This document shows positions 27,017 to 35,221 of a stretch of DNA of 64,000 nucleotides, piece by piece. The notes under the pieces are model-generated. The model was not told the DNA's origin. It saw only the letters and a list, made by a program, of their open reading frames with translations, and did no database searches. Every line of letters begins with the position of its first letter. Within the stretch, counting starts at the first letter, position 1. The DNA comes from Cellulomonas sp. S1-8 (GTDB lineage Bacteria; Actinomycetota; Actinomycetes; Actinomycetales; Cellulomonadaceae). The DNA is taken from positions 2,232,001-2,296,000 of the forward strand of contig NZ_CP110806.1 of assembly GCF_026184235.1 (NCBI RefSeq), given 5' to 3'. Both the position numbers and the translations under genes were made by a program.

Positions 27017-27628
27017 ATGACGGATCCGCAGCACGTTCCGGGTGTCCCGTTCCCGCTGACGGCGTCACCAGGACCCACCTGGGACGTCGACCCCGGTTCC
27101 GGTGCGGTCCGGGTCACCTCCGCGCCGCGCACCGACATCTTCGTCGATCCTGGCAGCGCGGTGCCGACGCTGGACGCCGCCACCCTGCTGGGCACGCCGC
27201 CGACCGGCGACTTCCAGCTCAGCGCCCGCGTGACCGTCGAGTTCGCCGCGACCTTCGACGCCGGGGTGCTCCTGCTGTGGGTCGACGACCGCCACTGGGG
27301 GAAGCTCTGCTTCGAGTACTCCCCCGACGGTGAACCCACGATCGTCTCGGTCGTCAACCGCGGCATCTCGGACGACGCGAACGCCTTCGTCGTCGACGGC
27401 CCGTCGGTGTGGCTGCGGATCTCGCGGATCGACCACACGTACGCGTACCACGCGTCCGTCGACGGGACCGTGTGGCGGATGATCCGGTTCTTCGCCCTGG
27501 ACGACCCGTCCTCCTCCGCGAGCGTCGGGCTCGAGGCCCAGTCCCCCACCGGTGACGGCTGCGCCGTCGCGTTCGACCAGGTCCGGTTCACCAGCGCCCG
27601 GCTGGTCGACGTCCGCGACGGCTCCTGA
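27017..27628 (+). CDS. DUF1349 family concanavalin-like protein
   Basis: 203 residues of predicted beta-sandwich (LamG/concanavalin-like) fold with the family pattern FQLSARV, AGVLLLWVDDRHWGKLCFEYSPDGEP, RISRIDHTYAYHASVDGTVWRMIRFF and VGLEAQSP. No signal peptide. Function of the family is unproven; carbohydrate binding is a possibility from the fold only. ATG at 27017 is chosen because the upstream frame contains the palindrome and lacks family similarity. Confidence 0.85.
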   Translation: MTDPQHVPGVPFPLTASPGPTWDVDPGSGAVRVTSAPRTDIFVDPGSAVPTLDAATLLGTPPTGDFQLSARVTVEFAATFDAGVLLLWVDDRHWGKLCFEYSPDGEPTIVSVVNRGISDDANAFVVDGPSVWLRISRIDHTYAYHASVDGTVWRMIRFFALDDPSSSASVGLEAQSPTGDGCAVAFDQVRFTSARLVDVRDGS

Positions 27629-27636
27629 GCCGCGAC

Positions 27637-28182
27637 TCAGCCCGCCGCCGGCCCCGCGGGGCGACCCGTCAGACCGCCGGTGTCGGTGTGACGCACGTAG
27701 CGCTCCTCGGTCCGGTCCGGGTCGCGCGGCAGCACCTGACGCTCGCCTGTACGGGTGAATCCTGCCCGTACGTACAGGTCGACCGCGGACGCGTTGTCGT
27801 CGACGACCCACAGCGACACCGTCGCGGCACCGTCCGCCGCGCTGCTGCGCACGACGGCATCCAGCAGCGCCCACCCGATCCCCTGGCGTCGCACCTCGGG
27901 CGCCACCCACAGCGAGACGACGTGCCGGTCGTCCTCGGCCGAGCCGGGCTCCTGCACGACCGACACCAGACCACGCGACTCCCCCGCGTCGTCCACCGCC
28001 ACCCAGGTGGCGCTGGTGCGCACGCGCATGCGCCAGTGGGACTCCGCGAAGCTCTCCTCACGGGTGAGCGACGACCCGAACGCGTCCGGGGACTCACGCA
28101 GGGCGCGCAGCCGCACCTCTTTGACGATCGGCCAGTCGTCCTCGTCGACGCGTCGGATCAGCACCGGCTCAGCATGCCCCAT
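27637..28182 (-). CDS. GNAT-family N-acetyltransferase
   Basis: 181 residues. Acetyl-CoA-dependent N-acetyltransferase: motif A VSLWVAPEVRRQGIGWALLDAV (R-x-x-G-I/G-x loop), preceded by WVAVDDAG strands and followed by the YVRAGFTRTGE motif B. Convergent with the DUF1349 gene, 8 bases apart. I start at ATG 28182; an in-frame GTG at 28188 adds two residues. Substrate unknown. Confidence 0.88.
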   Translation of the reverse strand: MGHAEPVLIRRVDEDDWPIVKEVRLRALRESPDAFGSSLTREESFAESHWRMRVRTSATWVAVDDAGESRGLVSVVQEPGSAEDDRHVVSLWVAPEVRRQGIGWALLDAVVRSSAADGAATVSLWVVDDNASAVDLYVRAGFTRTGERQVLPRDPDRTEERYVRHTDTGGLTGRPAGPAAG

Positions 28183-28210
28183 CGACACGGACGTTCGTCC
28201 GGAACACGCC

Positions 28211-28405
28211 TCAATCGACCCGTCGGGCCGGCGATGCGTCGTCCGCGGTCAGGTGGGCGTCCACCGGCGCCACCGCTTCCCCGCCGTGGCCGGCGCGGTC
28301 CGGCGTGGCGCGCGCGACATCGGCGACCTCCTCCTCGGGTCGCGGGGGGATCGTCTCGTCGTACTCGAGCTCGGGCACCTGCGTGTCGTCGAACGACTGG
28401 GTCAT
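28211..28405 (-). CDS. small acidic protein of unknown function
   Basis: 64 residues, rich in Asp, Glu and Pro, with no hydrophobic core, so probably disordered. Start ATG has AAAGGAGA about 6 bases upstream (28411-28418), a good Shine-Dalgarno, which is the main evidence that it is real. No homologous family recognised. Confidence 0.5.
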   Translation of the reverse strand: MTQSFDDTQVPELEYDETIPPRPEEEVADVARATPDRAGHGGEAVAPVDAHLTADDASPARRVD

Positions 28406-28478
28406 GTCGGTCTCCTTTCGCCGCGGACCACGCTAGCGGCCGGGCACGCCGACGGCGAGGCGGCACGCACCATCTCCC

Positions 28479-29123
28479 TCACCCGACGGTGAGGGTCTCC
28501 CCCGTCGTCAGCGTGACGACCTGCGCCGACGTGAGCATGCCCAGCAGCCGCACGGCGCTCGCCCGCCCCGGGTCGCTGAGCAGGACGTCGTGGATCGGTA
28601 CCACGAGGCGCGGGGCGACGGCGCGGACGTGGTCGACGACGTCGCCGAGGCGCAGCCAGGGCGCACCGATCGGCTCCAGCAGCACGTCGACCTCGGTGCC
28701 CGCCGGCGGCAGCGTGTACGAGTCCCCGGGGTGCAGGACGACGCCGTCGAGCAGGTACGCGACGTTCGCGGGCCGCGGCGCGTCGGCGTGGATGAGCTCG
28801 TGCAGCTCCCCGAGCACCTGCACGGCCACGCCCTCGACGTCGAGCCGGTCCCCCGCGGCGACCGCGTGCAGGCGGTCGCGCCGGGCGCCTGCCTCGCTGA
28901 GCGCGTCGAGGACCTCGGTCGGAGCATGGACCTCGACGTCGTCCGCCGCCGCCAGCGCCGCGACGTCGACGTGGTCGGGGTGGACGTGGGTGATCAGGAC
29001 GACGCTCACGCCGTCGAGGGCCGCAGGCACGTCGCTGAACGTCCCGGGATCGATGCTGAACGAGCCGTGGGCGGTGCCGACGCGGACGCACGCGTGGCCG
29101 AGGCGGGTCAGGGTGAGTGCCAT
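28479..29123 (-). CDS. MBL-fold metal-dependent hydrolase (UlaG/YtnP-like)
   Basis: 214 residues. Metallo-beta-lactamase fold with HVHPDHVD metal motif (about residue 53), a further ligand Asp in HPGDSYTLP and His in VPIHDVLLSD. Short members of this type hydrolyse phosphoester or lactone substrates. CAGGAT on the minus strand ends 6 bases before the ATG at 29123, so the in-frame upstream ATG at 29153 is not used. Confidence 0.87.
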   Translation of the reverse strand: MALTLTRLGHACVRVGTAHGSFSIDPGTFSDVPAALDGVSVVLITHVHPDHVDVAALAAADDVEVHAPTEVLDALSEAGARRDRLHAVAAGDRLDVEGVAVQVLGELHELIHADAPRPANVAYLLDGVVLHPGDSYTLPPAGTEVDVLLEPIGAPWLRLGDVVDHVRAVAPRLVVPIHDVLLSDPGRASAVRLLGMLTSAQVVTLTTGETLTVG

Positions 29124-29245
29124 GCACCCATCCTGGCGCAGACCAGGACGCATCCGCCCGGCACCGCATCACGCGGGTGGGTGGACGGTGCGGCGTGTCG
29201 CCCCGAGGTTTCGTGAGACTCGCCTCACCCGGCTACGGTTGCGCC

Positions 29246-30010
29246 GTGCTGGTCCTCGGTGTGTGCAGCCTCAAGGGTGGCGTGGGCAAGACCTCGGTGA
29301 CGCTCGGGCTGGCCTCGGCCGCACTGGAGCGCGGTCTGCGCACGCTCGTCGTCGATCTCGACCCGCAGGGCGACTCCACGATGGCGCTCGGCACGGCTCC
29401 CGGGCTCGGTGACGTCGCGTCGGTCCTCGACGCCCCGTCCGCGCAGTCCGTGGCCGCAGCGACCGTGCCCTCGACCTGGGCGGACGACGGGCTCGACGTC
29501 CTCACCGGCTCCGAGCGCTCCGTGCTGCACGACCGCGTCGACGACTCCGACGCCGAGCGGCTGCGTTACGCGCTGTCCTGGGTGCAGGGCTACGACCTGG
29601 TCCTCGTGGACTGCCCGCCGTCGCTCGGCGGACTGACCCGCACCGGTCTGACCGCCTGCGACCGCGCGGTCGTCGTGACCGAGCCCGGTCTGTTCGCCGT
29701 CATGGCCGTGGGGCGCGCGATGCGCACGATCGACGAGCTGCGTCGCGGACCCGCGCCGGCGCTGCAGCCGCTGGGCATCGTCGTCAACCGGGTGCGCGCG
29801 CGTTCGGTCGAGCAGGCCTACCGCCTGCAGGAGCTGCAGACGCTCTACGGCCCGCTCGTCCTGAGCCCGAACGTCCCCGAGCGGGCGGCGCTGCAGCAGG
29901 CGCAGGGCGCCGCGCAGCCCGTGCACGTGTGGCCCGGTGCCGCAGCGGCCGAGCTCGCGGACGTGTTCGACCAGCTGCTGGAGCGGGCGCTGCGCGCCCC
30001 GCGCCGCTGA
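29246..30010 (+). CDS. ParA/MinD-family ATPase
   Basis: 254 residues. Deviant Walker A KGGVGKTS (residues 10-17) right after VLGVCSL, Walker A' VVDLDPQGDSTMAL and Walker B LVLVDCPPSL. No parB, centromere-like repeat or plasmid gene is adjacent, so it is an orphan ParA, perhaps placing a cellular cargo or the chromosome. TACGGT ends 6 bases before the GTG. Convergent with the merR gene. Confidence 0.9.
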   Translation: MLVLGVCSLKGGVGKTSVTLGLASAALERGLRTLVVDLDPQGDSTMALGTAPGLGDVASVLDAPSAQSVAAATVPSTWADDGLDVLTGSERSVLHDRVDDSDAERLRYALSWVQGYDLVLVDCPPSLGGLTRTGLTACDRAVVVTEPGLFAVMAVGRAMRTIDELRRGPAPALQPLGIVVNRVRARSVEQAYRLQELQTLYGPLVLSPNVPERAALQQAQGAAQPVHVWPGAAAAELADVFDQLLERALRAPRR

Positions 30011-30059
30011 CCCCTCGCGGGGTCGTGGTGCGCACGTCGGCAGACCGACCTGCGGCAGG

Positions 30060-30644
30060 TCAGCCGGCGGTGCGTGCCTGCCGACGCAGCGCGAGCTCGT
30101 CGTGGGCAGCCGGCACCACGGGCGCGTCGTCGTCAGCGCGCTCGGTCGGCAGGGCGGCGAGCGTGCCCTCGACCTCTCGCCAGACACGGCCGACGGCGAT
30201 GCCGAAGACGCCCTGACCGCCCTGGACCAGGTCGATGACCTCGTCCGCCGAGGTGCACTCGTAGACGCTGGCGCCGTCGGACATCAGGGTGATCTGGGCG
30301 AGGTCGTCGACCCCGCGCTCCCGCAGGTGGCTGACGGCGGAGCGGATCTGCTGCAGCGAGACCCCCGTGTCGAGCAGCCGCTTGACCACCTTGAGCACGA
30401 GGATGTCGCGGAACGAGTAGAGCCGCTGGGTACCGGAACCGGTCGCGGGACGGACGGACGGCTCGACGAGCCCGGTGCGTGCCCAGTAGTCCAGCTGGCG
30501 GTACGTGATGCCCGCCGCGCGGCACGCCGTGGGCCCCCGGTACCCCGTGGTCACGTCCAGGTCGGGCAGGTCGTCGTCGAACAGCAGGCCCTGCGCGTGC
30601 TGCGGGATCGTGCCGGAGCTGTCGGCACTCTCGTTGCGGATCAC
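30060..30644 (-). CDS. MerR-family regulator (Rv1830-type)
   Basis: 194 residues. MerR HTH (about 40-105: GITYRQLDYWARTGLVEPS, GTQRLYSFRDILVLKVVKRLLDTGVSLQQI) with a C-terminal helical domain lacking the metal-binding cysteines of classical MerR. Last gene of the conserved pgsA-to-merR cluster, matching Rv1830 of Mycobacterium tuberculosis in position. It has its own promoter and a leader hairpin, so is not purely dependent on the upstream cluster. Confidence 0.88.
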   Translation of the reverse strand: MIRNESADSSGTIPQHAQGLLFDDDLPDLDVTTGYRGPTACRAAGITYRQLDYWARTGLVEPSVRPATGSGTQRLYSFRDILVLKVVKRLLDTGVSLQQIRSAVSHLRERGVDDLAQITLMSDGASVYECTSADEVIDLVQGGQGVFGIAVGRVWREVEGTLAALPTERADDDAPVVPAAHDELALRRQARTAG

Positions 30645-30660
30645 GGGGCCCTCCCTCGGC

Positions 30661-30727
30661 GGCGCCGCGAGGCGCCGCGCTGTGCTGGTTCTTCGGTCAC
30701 GCTAGGCCTGCATGGTCGAGGGTGCAA
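30661..30727 (-). promoter_or_regulatory. merR promoter (TTGCAC-N17-TAGCGT) and leader hairpin
   Basis: On the minus strand TTGCAC (30727-30722) and TAGCGT (30704-30699) are 17 bases apart. The leader of about 50 bases holds a GGCGCC-GCGA-GGCGCC-type hairpin (about 30659-30677) just upstream of a GAGGGAGG Shine-Dalgarno and the GTG start; the hairpin may modulate translation. Confidence 0.6.
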
Positions 30728-30800
30728 CGAACCGCCCTCGGCGTGTCGGGAGCAGTGGTCTCACCTTCAGGTGGACATCGAGGGTTTTCACCCGATCGGA

Positions 30801-31328
30801 TCAGCTCGCACGTGGTCCGCCCTCCGCGCTCGGGTCCTGACCGGTCTCGAAGTCCTCGGCCGACACGTGGTCGAGGAACTCGCGGAACTGCGCCAGGTCG
30901 TCCTCGCTCGCCGCCGGCCGCACCTCGACGCCGGCCAGCGCGACGACCTCCGCCGAGCACAGCACCTGGCAGCCGAACCGCAGGGCCACCGCGATCGCGT
31001 CCGAGGCGCGCGCATCGACGTGCCGGCCCGAGGCCAGCACGAGCGCGGCGTGGAACACGCCGTCCTCGAGCCGGTTGATCTCCACGTGGTCCACGGGTGC
31101 GCCGGCCGCCACGAGCGCGTTGCGCAGCAGGTCGTGCGTCATCGGGCGGGGCGGCACGATCCCGGCCTGCGCGGAGGCGATCGCCGAGGCCTCCGCAGGC
31201 CCGATCAGGATGGGCACGAGGAGCGCTGCGTCCGCGTCGAGCAGCAGCACGACGATCTCGTCGTCGGCCAGGTGCGTGCGCACACCGACGACCTCGACCG
31301 GGACCATCTCGGGTTCGATACCGCCCAC
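30801..31328 (-). CDS. bifunctional nuclease family (DUF151) protein
   Basis: 175 residues. DUF151 core: MVPVEVVGVRTH, LLDADAALLVPILIGPAEASAIA, RPMTHDLLRNAL, and the repeated hydrophobic-acidic block ASDAIAVALRFGCQVLCS. Plant relatives have combined RNase/DNase activity; bacterial function is unproven. TAGCGT (minus strand, 31336-31341) ends 7 bases before the GTG at 31328, chosen over the internal ATG at 31307. Corresponds to Rv1829 in the conserved cluster. Confidence 0.88.
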   Translation of the reverse strand: MGGIEPEMVPVEVVGVRTHLADDEIVVLLLDADAALLVPILIGPAEASAIASAQAGIVPPRPMTHDLLRNALVAAGAPVDHVEINRLEDGVFHAALVLASGRHVDARASDAIAVALRFGCQVLCSAEVVALAGVEVRPAASEDDLAQFREFLDHVSAEDFETGQDPSAEGGPRAS

Positions 31329-31404
31329 GGACCCCACGCTACGTCGCGCAGCGCGCGGCGTCTGCCCGTGGCCGTTCCGGTGCGCCGCACGGGGCGGCAC
31401 CGGT

Positions 31405-32175
31405 TCAGGGTGCGAGGTCGTGGACCGAGGACCGCACCAACGCGGCGTGCATCCGCGCGCACAGCTCACCGACCTCCGCGGCCAGCGTGCCCGCGCGTGC
31501 CCGGGCGGACACGCTGCGCTGACCCCGCCACGGCGCGACGACCTGGTCGACCAGGTCGGTCTGGCGGTCCGCCGCGGCGCGGAACGCGCGCAGGTGACGT
31601 GCGTCGATGCCGTGATCGGCGAGGGCGGCCGCGACCGTGACCACCTCGCGCGCCCACGGGTCGAACACGCCACGCGGTCCGGGGCGCAGCACGCCCTGGC
31701 GCACGAGCTCGGTGACGAGCTCGAGCTCGACACCCGCCTCCTGCGCGAGACGCTCGGCCGTGAGCCGGTCCGGGGACGGGGCGACACCGTCACGCGTCGC
31801 GAGACGGGCCCGCGTCGGCACCTCCTCGTCCTGCCCGGCGTCGAGTGCCGCAAGACGTTCGCCGATGACCTTCAGCGGCATGTACCGGTCGCGCTGCTGG
31901 CGCAGCACGAACCGCAGCCGCTCGACGTCCGCCGGCGAGTACTGGCGGTACCCCGCCTGCGTCCGCACCGGCGAGACCAGCCCCTGCTCCTCGAGGAACC
32001 GCAGCTTGGAGGTCGTCACCGCGGGGAACTCGATCCGCAGCGCCGCCAGGACGTCGGAGATCCGCATCGACGCACGGCGGGAGATGCCCCGCGGCCACGG
32101 CTCGACCGCGTCGGGCGCGTCCGACGAGTCGGTCTGCTCGACGGCCGCCGTCACCGCGCGGTCAGGACGCGTCAC
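31405..32175 (-). CDS. ftsR: MerR-family regulator FtsR
   Basis: 256 residues. MerR-type winged HTH beginning MRISDVLAALRIEFPAVTTSKLRFLEE (from residue 37) and a long C-terminal domain. In Corynebacterium the orthologue at this position activates ftsZ. A variable 36-residue leader precedes the HTH; the frame starts at a GTG that overlaps the garA stop by 14 bases, though translation could begin at the Met just before RISDVL. Confidence 0.87.
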   Translation of the reverse strand: MTRPDRAVTAAVEQTDSSDAPDAVEPWPRGISRRASMRISDVLAALRIEFPAVTTSKLRFLEEQGLVSPVRTQAGYRQYSPADVERLRFVLRQQRDRYMPLKVIGERLAALDAGQDEEVPTRARLATRDGVAPSPDRLTAERLAQEAGVELELVTELVRQGVLRPGPRGVFDPWAREVVTVAAALADHGIDARHLRAFRAAADRQTDLVDQVVAPWRGQRSVSARARAGTLAAEVGELCARMHAALVRSSVHDLAP

Positions 32176-32632
32176 GGTGGGGGCTGGGGTGGAACGTCAT
32201 CCGGTACTTGCCGATCTGCACCTCGTCCCCAGGACGCAGCGGTGCCGCGTCGATGCGCGCGCGGTTGACGTACGTGCCGTTCAACGAGCCGATGTCCCGC
32301 ACGACGAACTGCCGCCCGTCCCGGACGAACTCCGCGTGCTTGCGCGAGACGGTGACGTCGTCGAGGAAGATGTCGGCCTTCGTGCTGCGGCCGGCGGTCG
32401 TGCTCTCCGCGTCGAGCAGGAAGCGCGCACCCGCGCTCGGCCCGCGCTGCATCAGCAGCAGCGCTGACGTCGGAGGCAGCGCGTGGACCGCCGCGGCCTC
32501 GTCCCCCGTGAGCCCGACCGGTGCAATGTCCAGCTCGGTGGGGTCCAGCGAGCCGAAGCTGACGGTCGTGTCCGGACCGTCGGCCCGGTAGGCGGGGAGC
32601 CCGCCGTCCGGCGCCCGTCGATCGTCGCTCAT
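32162..32632 (-). CDS. garA: FHA-domain regulator GarA/OdhI
   Basis: 156 residues. N-terminal tail with the phosphorylation-type TT pair (PDTTVSFGSLD) and a C-terminal FHA domain (GARFLLDAESTTAGRSTKADIFLDDVTVSRKHAEF ... SLNGTYVNR). In relatives the unphosphorylated form binds and inhibits 2-oxoglutarate dehydrogenase and directs carbon to glutamate; Ser/Thr kinases phosphorylate the TT motif. Start at the ATG 4-5 bases after GGAGGT, nine codons inside the longest frame. Confidence 0.92.
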   Translation of the reverse strand: MSDDRRAPDGGLPAYRADGPDTTVSFGSLDPTELDIAPVGLTGDEAAAVHALPPTSALLLMQRGPSAGARFLLDAESTTAGRSTKADIFLDDVTVSRKHAEFVRDGRQFVVRDIGSLNGTYVNRARIDAAPLRPGDEVQIGKYRMTFHPSPHRDAS

Positions 32633-32778
32633 GCGCACCTCCCGTGTGGTCGCGGGCACCTGTGCGAGCGTGCTCGCCGTCGACCCAGCCTTGCGGGACT
32701 CACCCTATGCGGTGTCGGCGCGCACGCGCAGCACCGCAGCACCGCCGGCCGGGTGACGCAGCACGCACGCCGCGGGTC

Positions 32779-33906
32779 TCAGCCCTCGTCGTCGACGGGC
32801 GTCGCGTGGACCGGCGCGGGCAGGTCCCGGACCGCTGTCACGTCGACCCGGTCGGACTTCTCGACGGTGCCGCGCCCGCGGTCTGCCCGCACGCGCGCCA
32901 GCGCTCCGCCCGGGATCTCCAACGCCGGCGCGATGGTGTCCGGGTCCCCGATGACGGTCCACCGGAACGGTGAGACCAGGCTCGTCCCGTCGAGCACGAT
33001 CGCACCACGCGTCCCGGTGAACGCGCTGCTCGCCGTGATGCGCAGGCCGTTGAGCTCCATCGCCTCGGCGCCCGCGTTCCGCAGCTCCTCGAGCACGTGC
33101 AGCATCGTGGCGGGACGGATCTCGCCGTCCAGCTCGGTGAGCGTGATGCGCACGCCGGGCCCGGTGGCCGGCAGCCGGCCCGTGAGGATCCCCTGCATCT
33201 CCGCGGTCCGACGCGCGGCGTCGAGCGCGGCCTGCTGCCGGTCGGAGCCCGAGAGCAGCTCGTCGCGCTCGCGCTGGAGGTCCAGCGACTCCTGCTCGAG
33301 CTCGTCCGTGCGGGTCGTGGTCTCGTCCAGCAGGCGCACCAGGTCGTTCTGCCGGAGCGCACCGAGCTGCGTGTCGGTGGTCTGACGCACCTGGGCGACC
33401 AGGGCGAAGCCCAGCAGCGCGCACAGCCCGGCCGCGATGAGCTGCCCCTGCGTCGTGCGCGGGCGCATGGCGTGCCCGAAGCGCGCCCACCCCGAGCGCT
33501 CGGGCCGCACGGCTGCCGACGGCGCCACGCGGCGCACGGCTGCGGTCGGCGCCGAGACCGCCGGCGGTTCGGCGTCGGGCTCCGAGGCATGGGTGCCGGC
33601 TGCGGCGGGAGCCGGCACGAGGTCCGGTGCCCCGGCTCCCCCGGGGGCGAGGGACGCCGCGTCGTCGTCCACGTCGTCCACGTCGTCCACGTCGTCCACG
33701 TCGTCCACGTCGTCCACGTCGTCCACGTCGTCGAGCGTGTCGGCGTCGACGACGGGGACGTCCTGGTCGTCGAGACCGTCGTCGAGCAACGGCAGGTCCC
33801 CGAGGCCCAGCGGGTCCCGCGGGTCGATCACCGGTCCGTCGTCCGGCAGGTCACCCGCACCCGAGGGACCGTACGGCGACGGGCTCGGGCCGTCCTCGCG
33901 GGTCAT
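32779..33906 (-). CDS. DUF881 family membrane protein (acidic-repeat variant)
   Basis: 375 residues. An unusual N-terminal cytoplasmic region of about 150 residues, very acidic, includes (VDD)x7; a single TM helix follows (LIAAGLCALLGFALVAQV, about 158-175), then a coiled-coil segment and the DUF881 extracytoplasmic domain. Start ATG overlaps the sbp stop. DUF881 proteins flank sbp across actinobacteria and are suspected of envelope or division roles; none is proven. Confidence 0.87.
   Translation of the reverse strand: MTREDGPSPSPYGPSGAGDLPDDGPVIDPRDPLGLGDLPLLDDGLDDQDVPVVDADTLDDVDDVDDVDDVDDVDDVDDVDDDAASLAPGGAGAPDLVPAPAAAGTHASEPDAEPPAVSAPTAAVRRVAPSAAVRPERSGWARFGHAMRPRTTQGQLIAAGLCALLGFALVAQVRQTTDTQLGALRQNDLVRLLDETTTRTDELEQESLDLQRERDELLSGSDRQQAALDAARRTAEMQGILTGRLPATGPGVRITLTELDGEIRPATMLHVLEELRNAGAEAMELNGLRITASSAFTGTRGAIVLDGTSLVSPFRWTVIGDPDTIAPALEIPGGALARVRADRGRGTVEKSDRVDVTAVRDLPAPVHATPVDDEG
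33664..33726. repeat. seven perfect 9-bp tandem repeats
   Basis: GTCGTCCAC repeated seven times without a mismatch, encoding Val-Asp-Asp units in the N-terminal region of the DUF881 protein. Unit length is a multiple of three, so copy-number slippage would keep the frame. Confidence 0.97.
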
Positions 33907-34235
33907 GCCTTGAACAGGTGCCGGCGGATCGACGCCGCGTTGGAGAAGATCCGGATGCCGAGCACGACGATCACGGCCGTCGTCATCTGGGAGCCGACGC
34001 CCAGCTGGTCGCCGAGGAACACGATCAGCGCCGCGACGACCACGTTCGACAGGAACGACGTCAGGAACACCCGCTCGTCGAAGATGCCGTCCAGGTACGC
34101 GCGCAGTCCACCGAACAGCGCGTCCAGCGCCGCGACCACGGCGATGGGCAGGTAGGGCTGCAGGTTCGCGGGGACCGTCGGCTCGATGACCAGCCCGGCG
34201 AGCACTCCCAGCACGAGCCCGATCACGGCGATCAC
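33903..34235 (-). CDS. sbp: small basic protein Sbp (DUF1290)
   Basis: 110 residues with three to four hydrophobic segments (IAVIGLVLGVLAGLVI, PIAVVAALDALFGGL, FLSNVVVAALIVFLGDQL, TAVIVVLGIRIF) and a basic C-terminus RRHLFKA. Membrane protein next to DUF881 genes in many Gram-positives. Start is the GTG after GAGAGGAG; it overlaps the upstream DUF881 stop and the downstream DUF881 start. Confidence 0.9.
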   Translation of the reverse strand: MIAVIGLVLGVLAGLVIEPTVPANLQPYLPIAVVAALDALFGGLRAYLDGIFDERVFLTSFLSNVVVAALIVFLGDQLGVGSQMTTAVIVVLGIRIFSNAASIRRHLFKA

Positions 34236-35221
34236 CGGGACTCCTCTCCATCGCGACGCCCTGACCCTGCCACATCGGATGACCCCGTCCCAAGGTTCAC
34301 CGGGTCCCACGCCGCTGCCGCGTCGGCACCCGTCGCCGTCTCGGACGTGCCGTCCGCGGGCGGCACGTCCGGGGTGGGACCGAGGACCTGTGCCGAGCGC
34401 AGCGTGAGCTGACCGCGCCCCGGCAGCTCCAGGGAGCGCTGCGCGGTCATCCGGACCTCGATGCCGTACTGGGCCAACGACGCCAGCTGCTGACCGGCCG
34501 ACAGGCGCGCGAGCCGCGTCTGCATCGTCGCGGAGTCGCCGATCGCGTCGACCGTGTAGGGGCTGCTCAGGGCGGTGCTGTCGACCAGGACCGCGGCGCC
34601 CGCGCTGCGGATCGCGGTCGTCGACAGGACTCGCTCGCCGTTGACGGCGACCGCCTCCGCCCCCGCGGCCCACAGCCCGTTGACCAGGGTCTGCAGGTCG
34701 TGGTCGAGGACCAGGGCGCTGTCGTCGTCGTCCGCCCCGCCCTCTGCGGGGACACCGTCCGTGAGCACCACGCGCAGCCCCGGCCCCGTGACGGCCACGA
34801 CGCCCGCAGGCACGGCGTCACGCTGCAGCTGCGCGAACAGCTCCGGGTCGTCGGTCGAGGCGGCCCGGCCCTGGAGCTGAGCGATCTGGGCCGACAGCGC
34901 GGCGTTGGCCTCCCGCAGCTCGTCCGCGTGCGCCGTGCGCTCACGGATCTCCGTCTCGAGCAGCGCGCGGGCCTCGAGGACCGCGGGTGCGGGCCGACGC
35001 AGCGCGACGGCCGACGTCGTCGCGAACGCCCCGAGCAGGACCGCCAGGACCAGCAGCGCGGCACCCCCCTGCACGGTGCGCGCGGGCGCGGTGCCGGCGG
35101 ACCGCCGGGCGGCGGCCTCCGCGTACCCGGGGTCGAGGGGGCGGCGGTACACCTCGTTGATGAGCGTCATCGACTCGTCGGCGGCCCGCGCGGGTCCGGG
35201 CTCCGCGTGGCGGCGGCTCAT
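34232..35221 (-). CDS. DUF881 family membrane protein
   Basis: 329 residues. Short cytoplasmic N-terminus (with MTLINEVYRRPLDPGYAEAA, conserved in this family), one TM helix (about 55-75), a coiled coil (about 80-120), and the DUF881 domain with NGLWAAGAEAVAVNGERV and AIRSAGAAVLVD. Overlaps pgsA and sbp by 4 bases each. Confidence 0.9.
   Translation of the reverse strand: MSRRHAEPGPARAADESMTLINEVYRRPLDPGYAEAAARRSAGTAPARTVQGGAALLVLAVLLGAFATTSAVALRRPAPAVLEARALLETEIRERTAHADELREANAALSAQIAQLQGRAASTDDPELFAQLQRDAVPAGVVAVTGPGLRVVLTDGVPAEGGADDDDSALVLDHDLQTLVNGLWAAGAEAVAVNGERVLSTTAIRSAGAAVLVDSTALSSPYTVDAIGDSATMQTRLARLSAGQQLASLAQYGIEVRMTAQRSLELPGRGQLTLRSAQVLGPTPDVPPADGTSETATGADAAAAWDPVNLGTGSSDVAGSGRRDGEESR

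Noticed and set aside
29246-30010. Plasmid or integrative element partition locus based on the ParA gene.
   Set aside because: No parB, centromere repeats, integrase, relaxase or att-like repeats nearby; surrounding genes are chromosomal core genes.
33664-33726. Possible CRISPR-like or minisatellite array.
   Set aside because: Direct 9-bp repeats without spacers, in frame inside a coding sequence; no cas genes.
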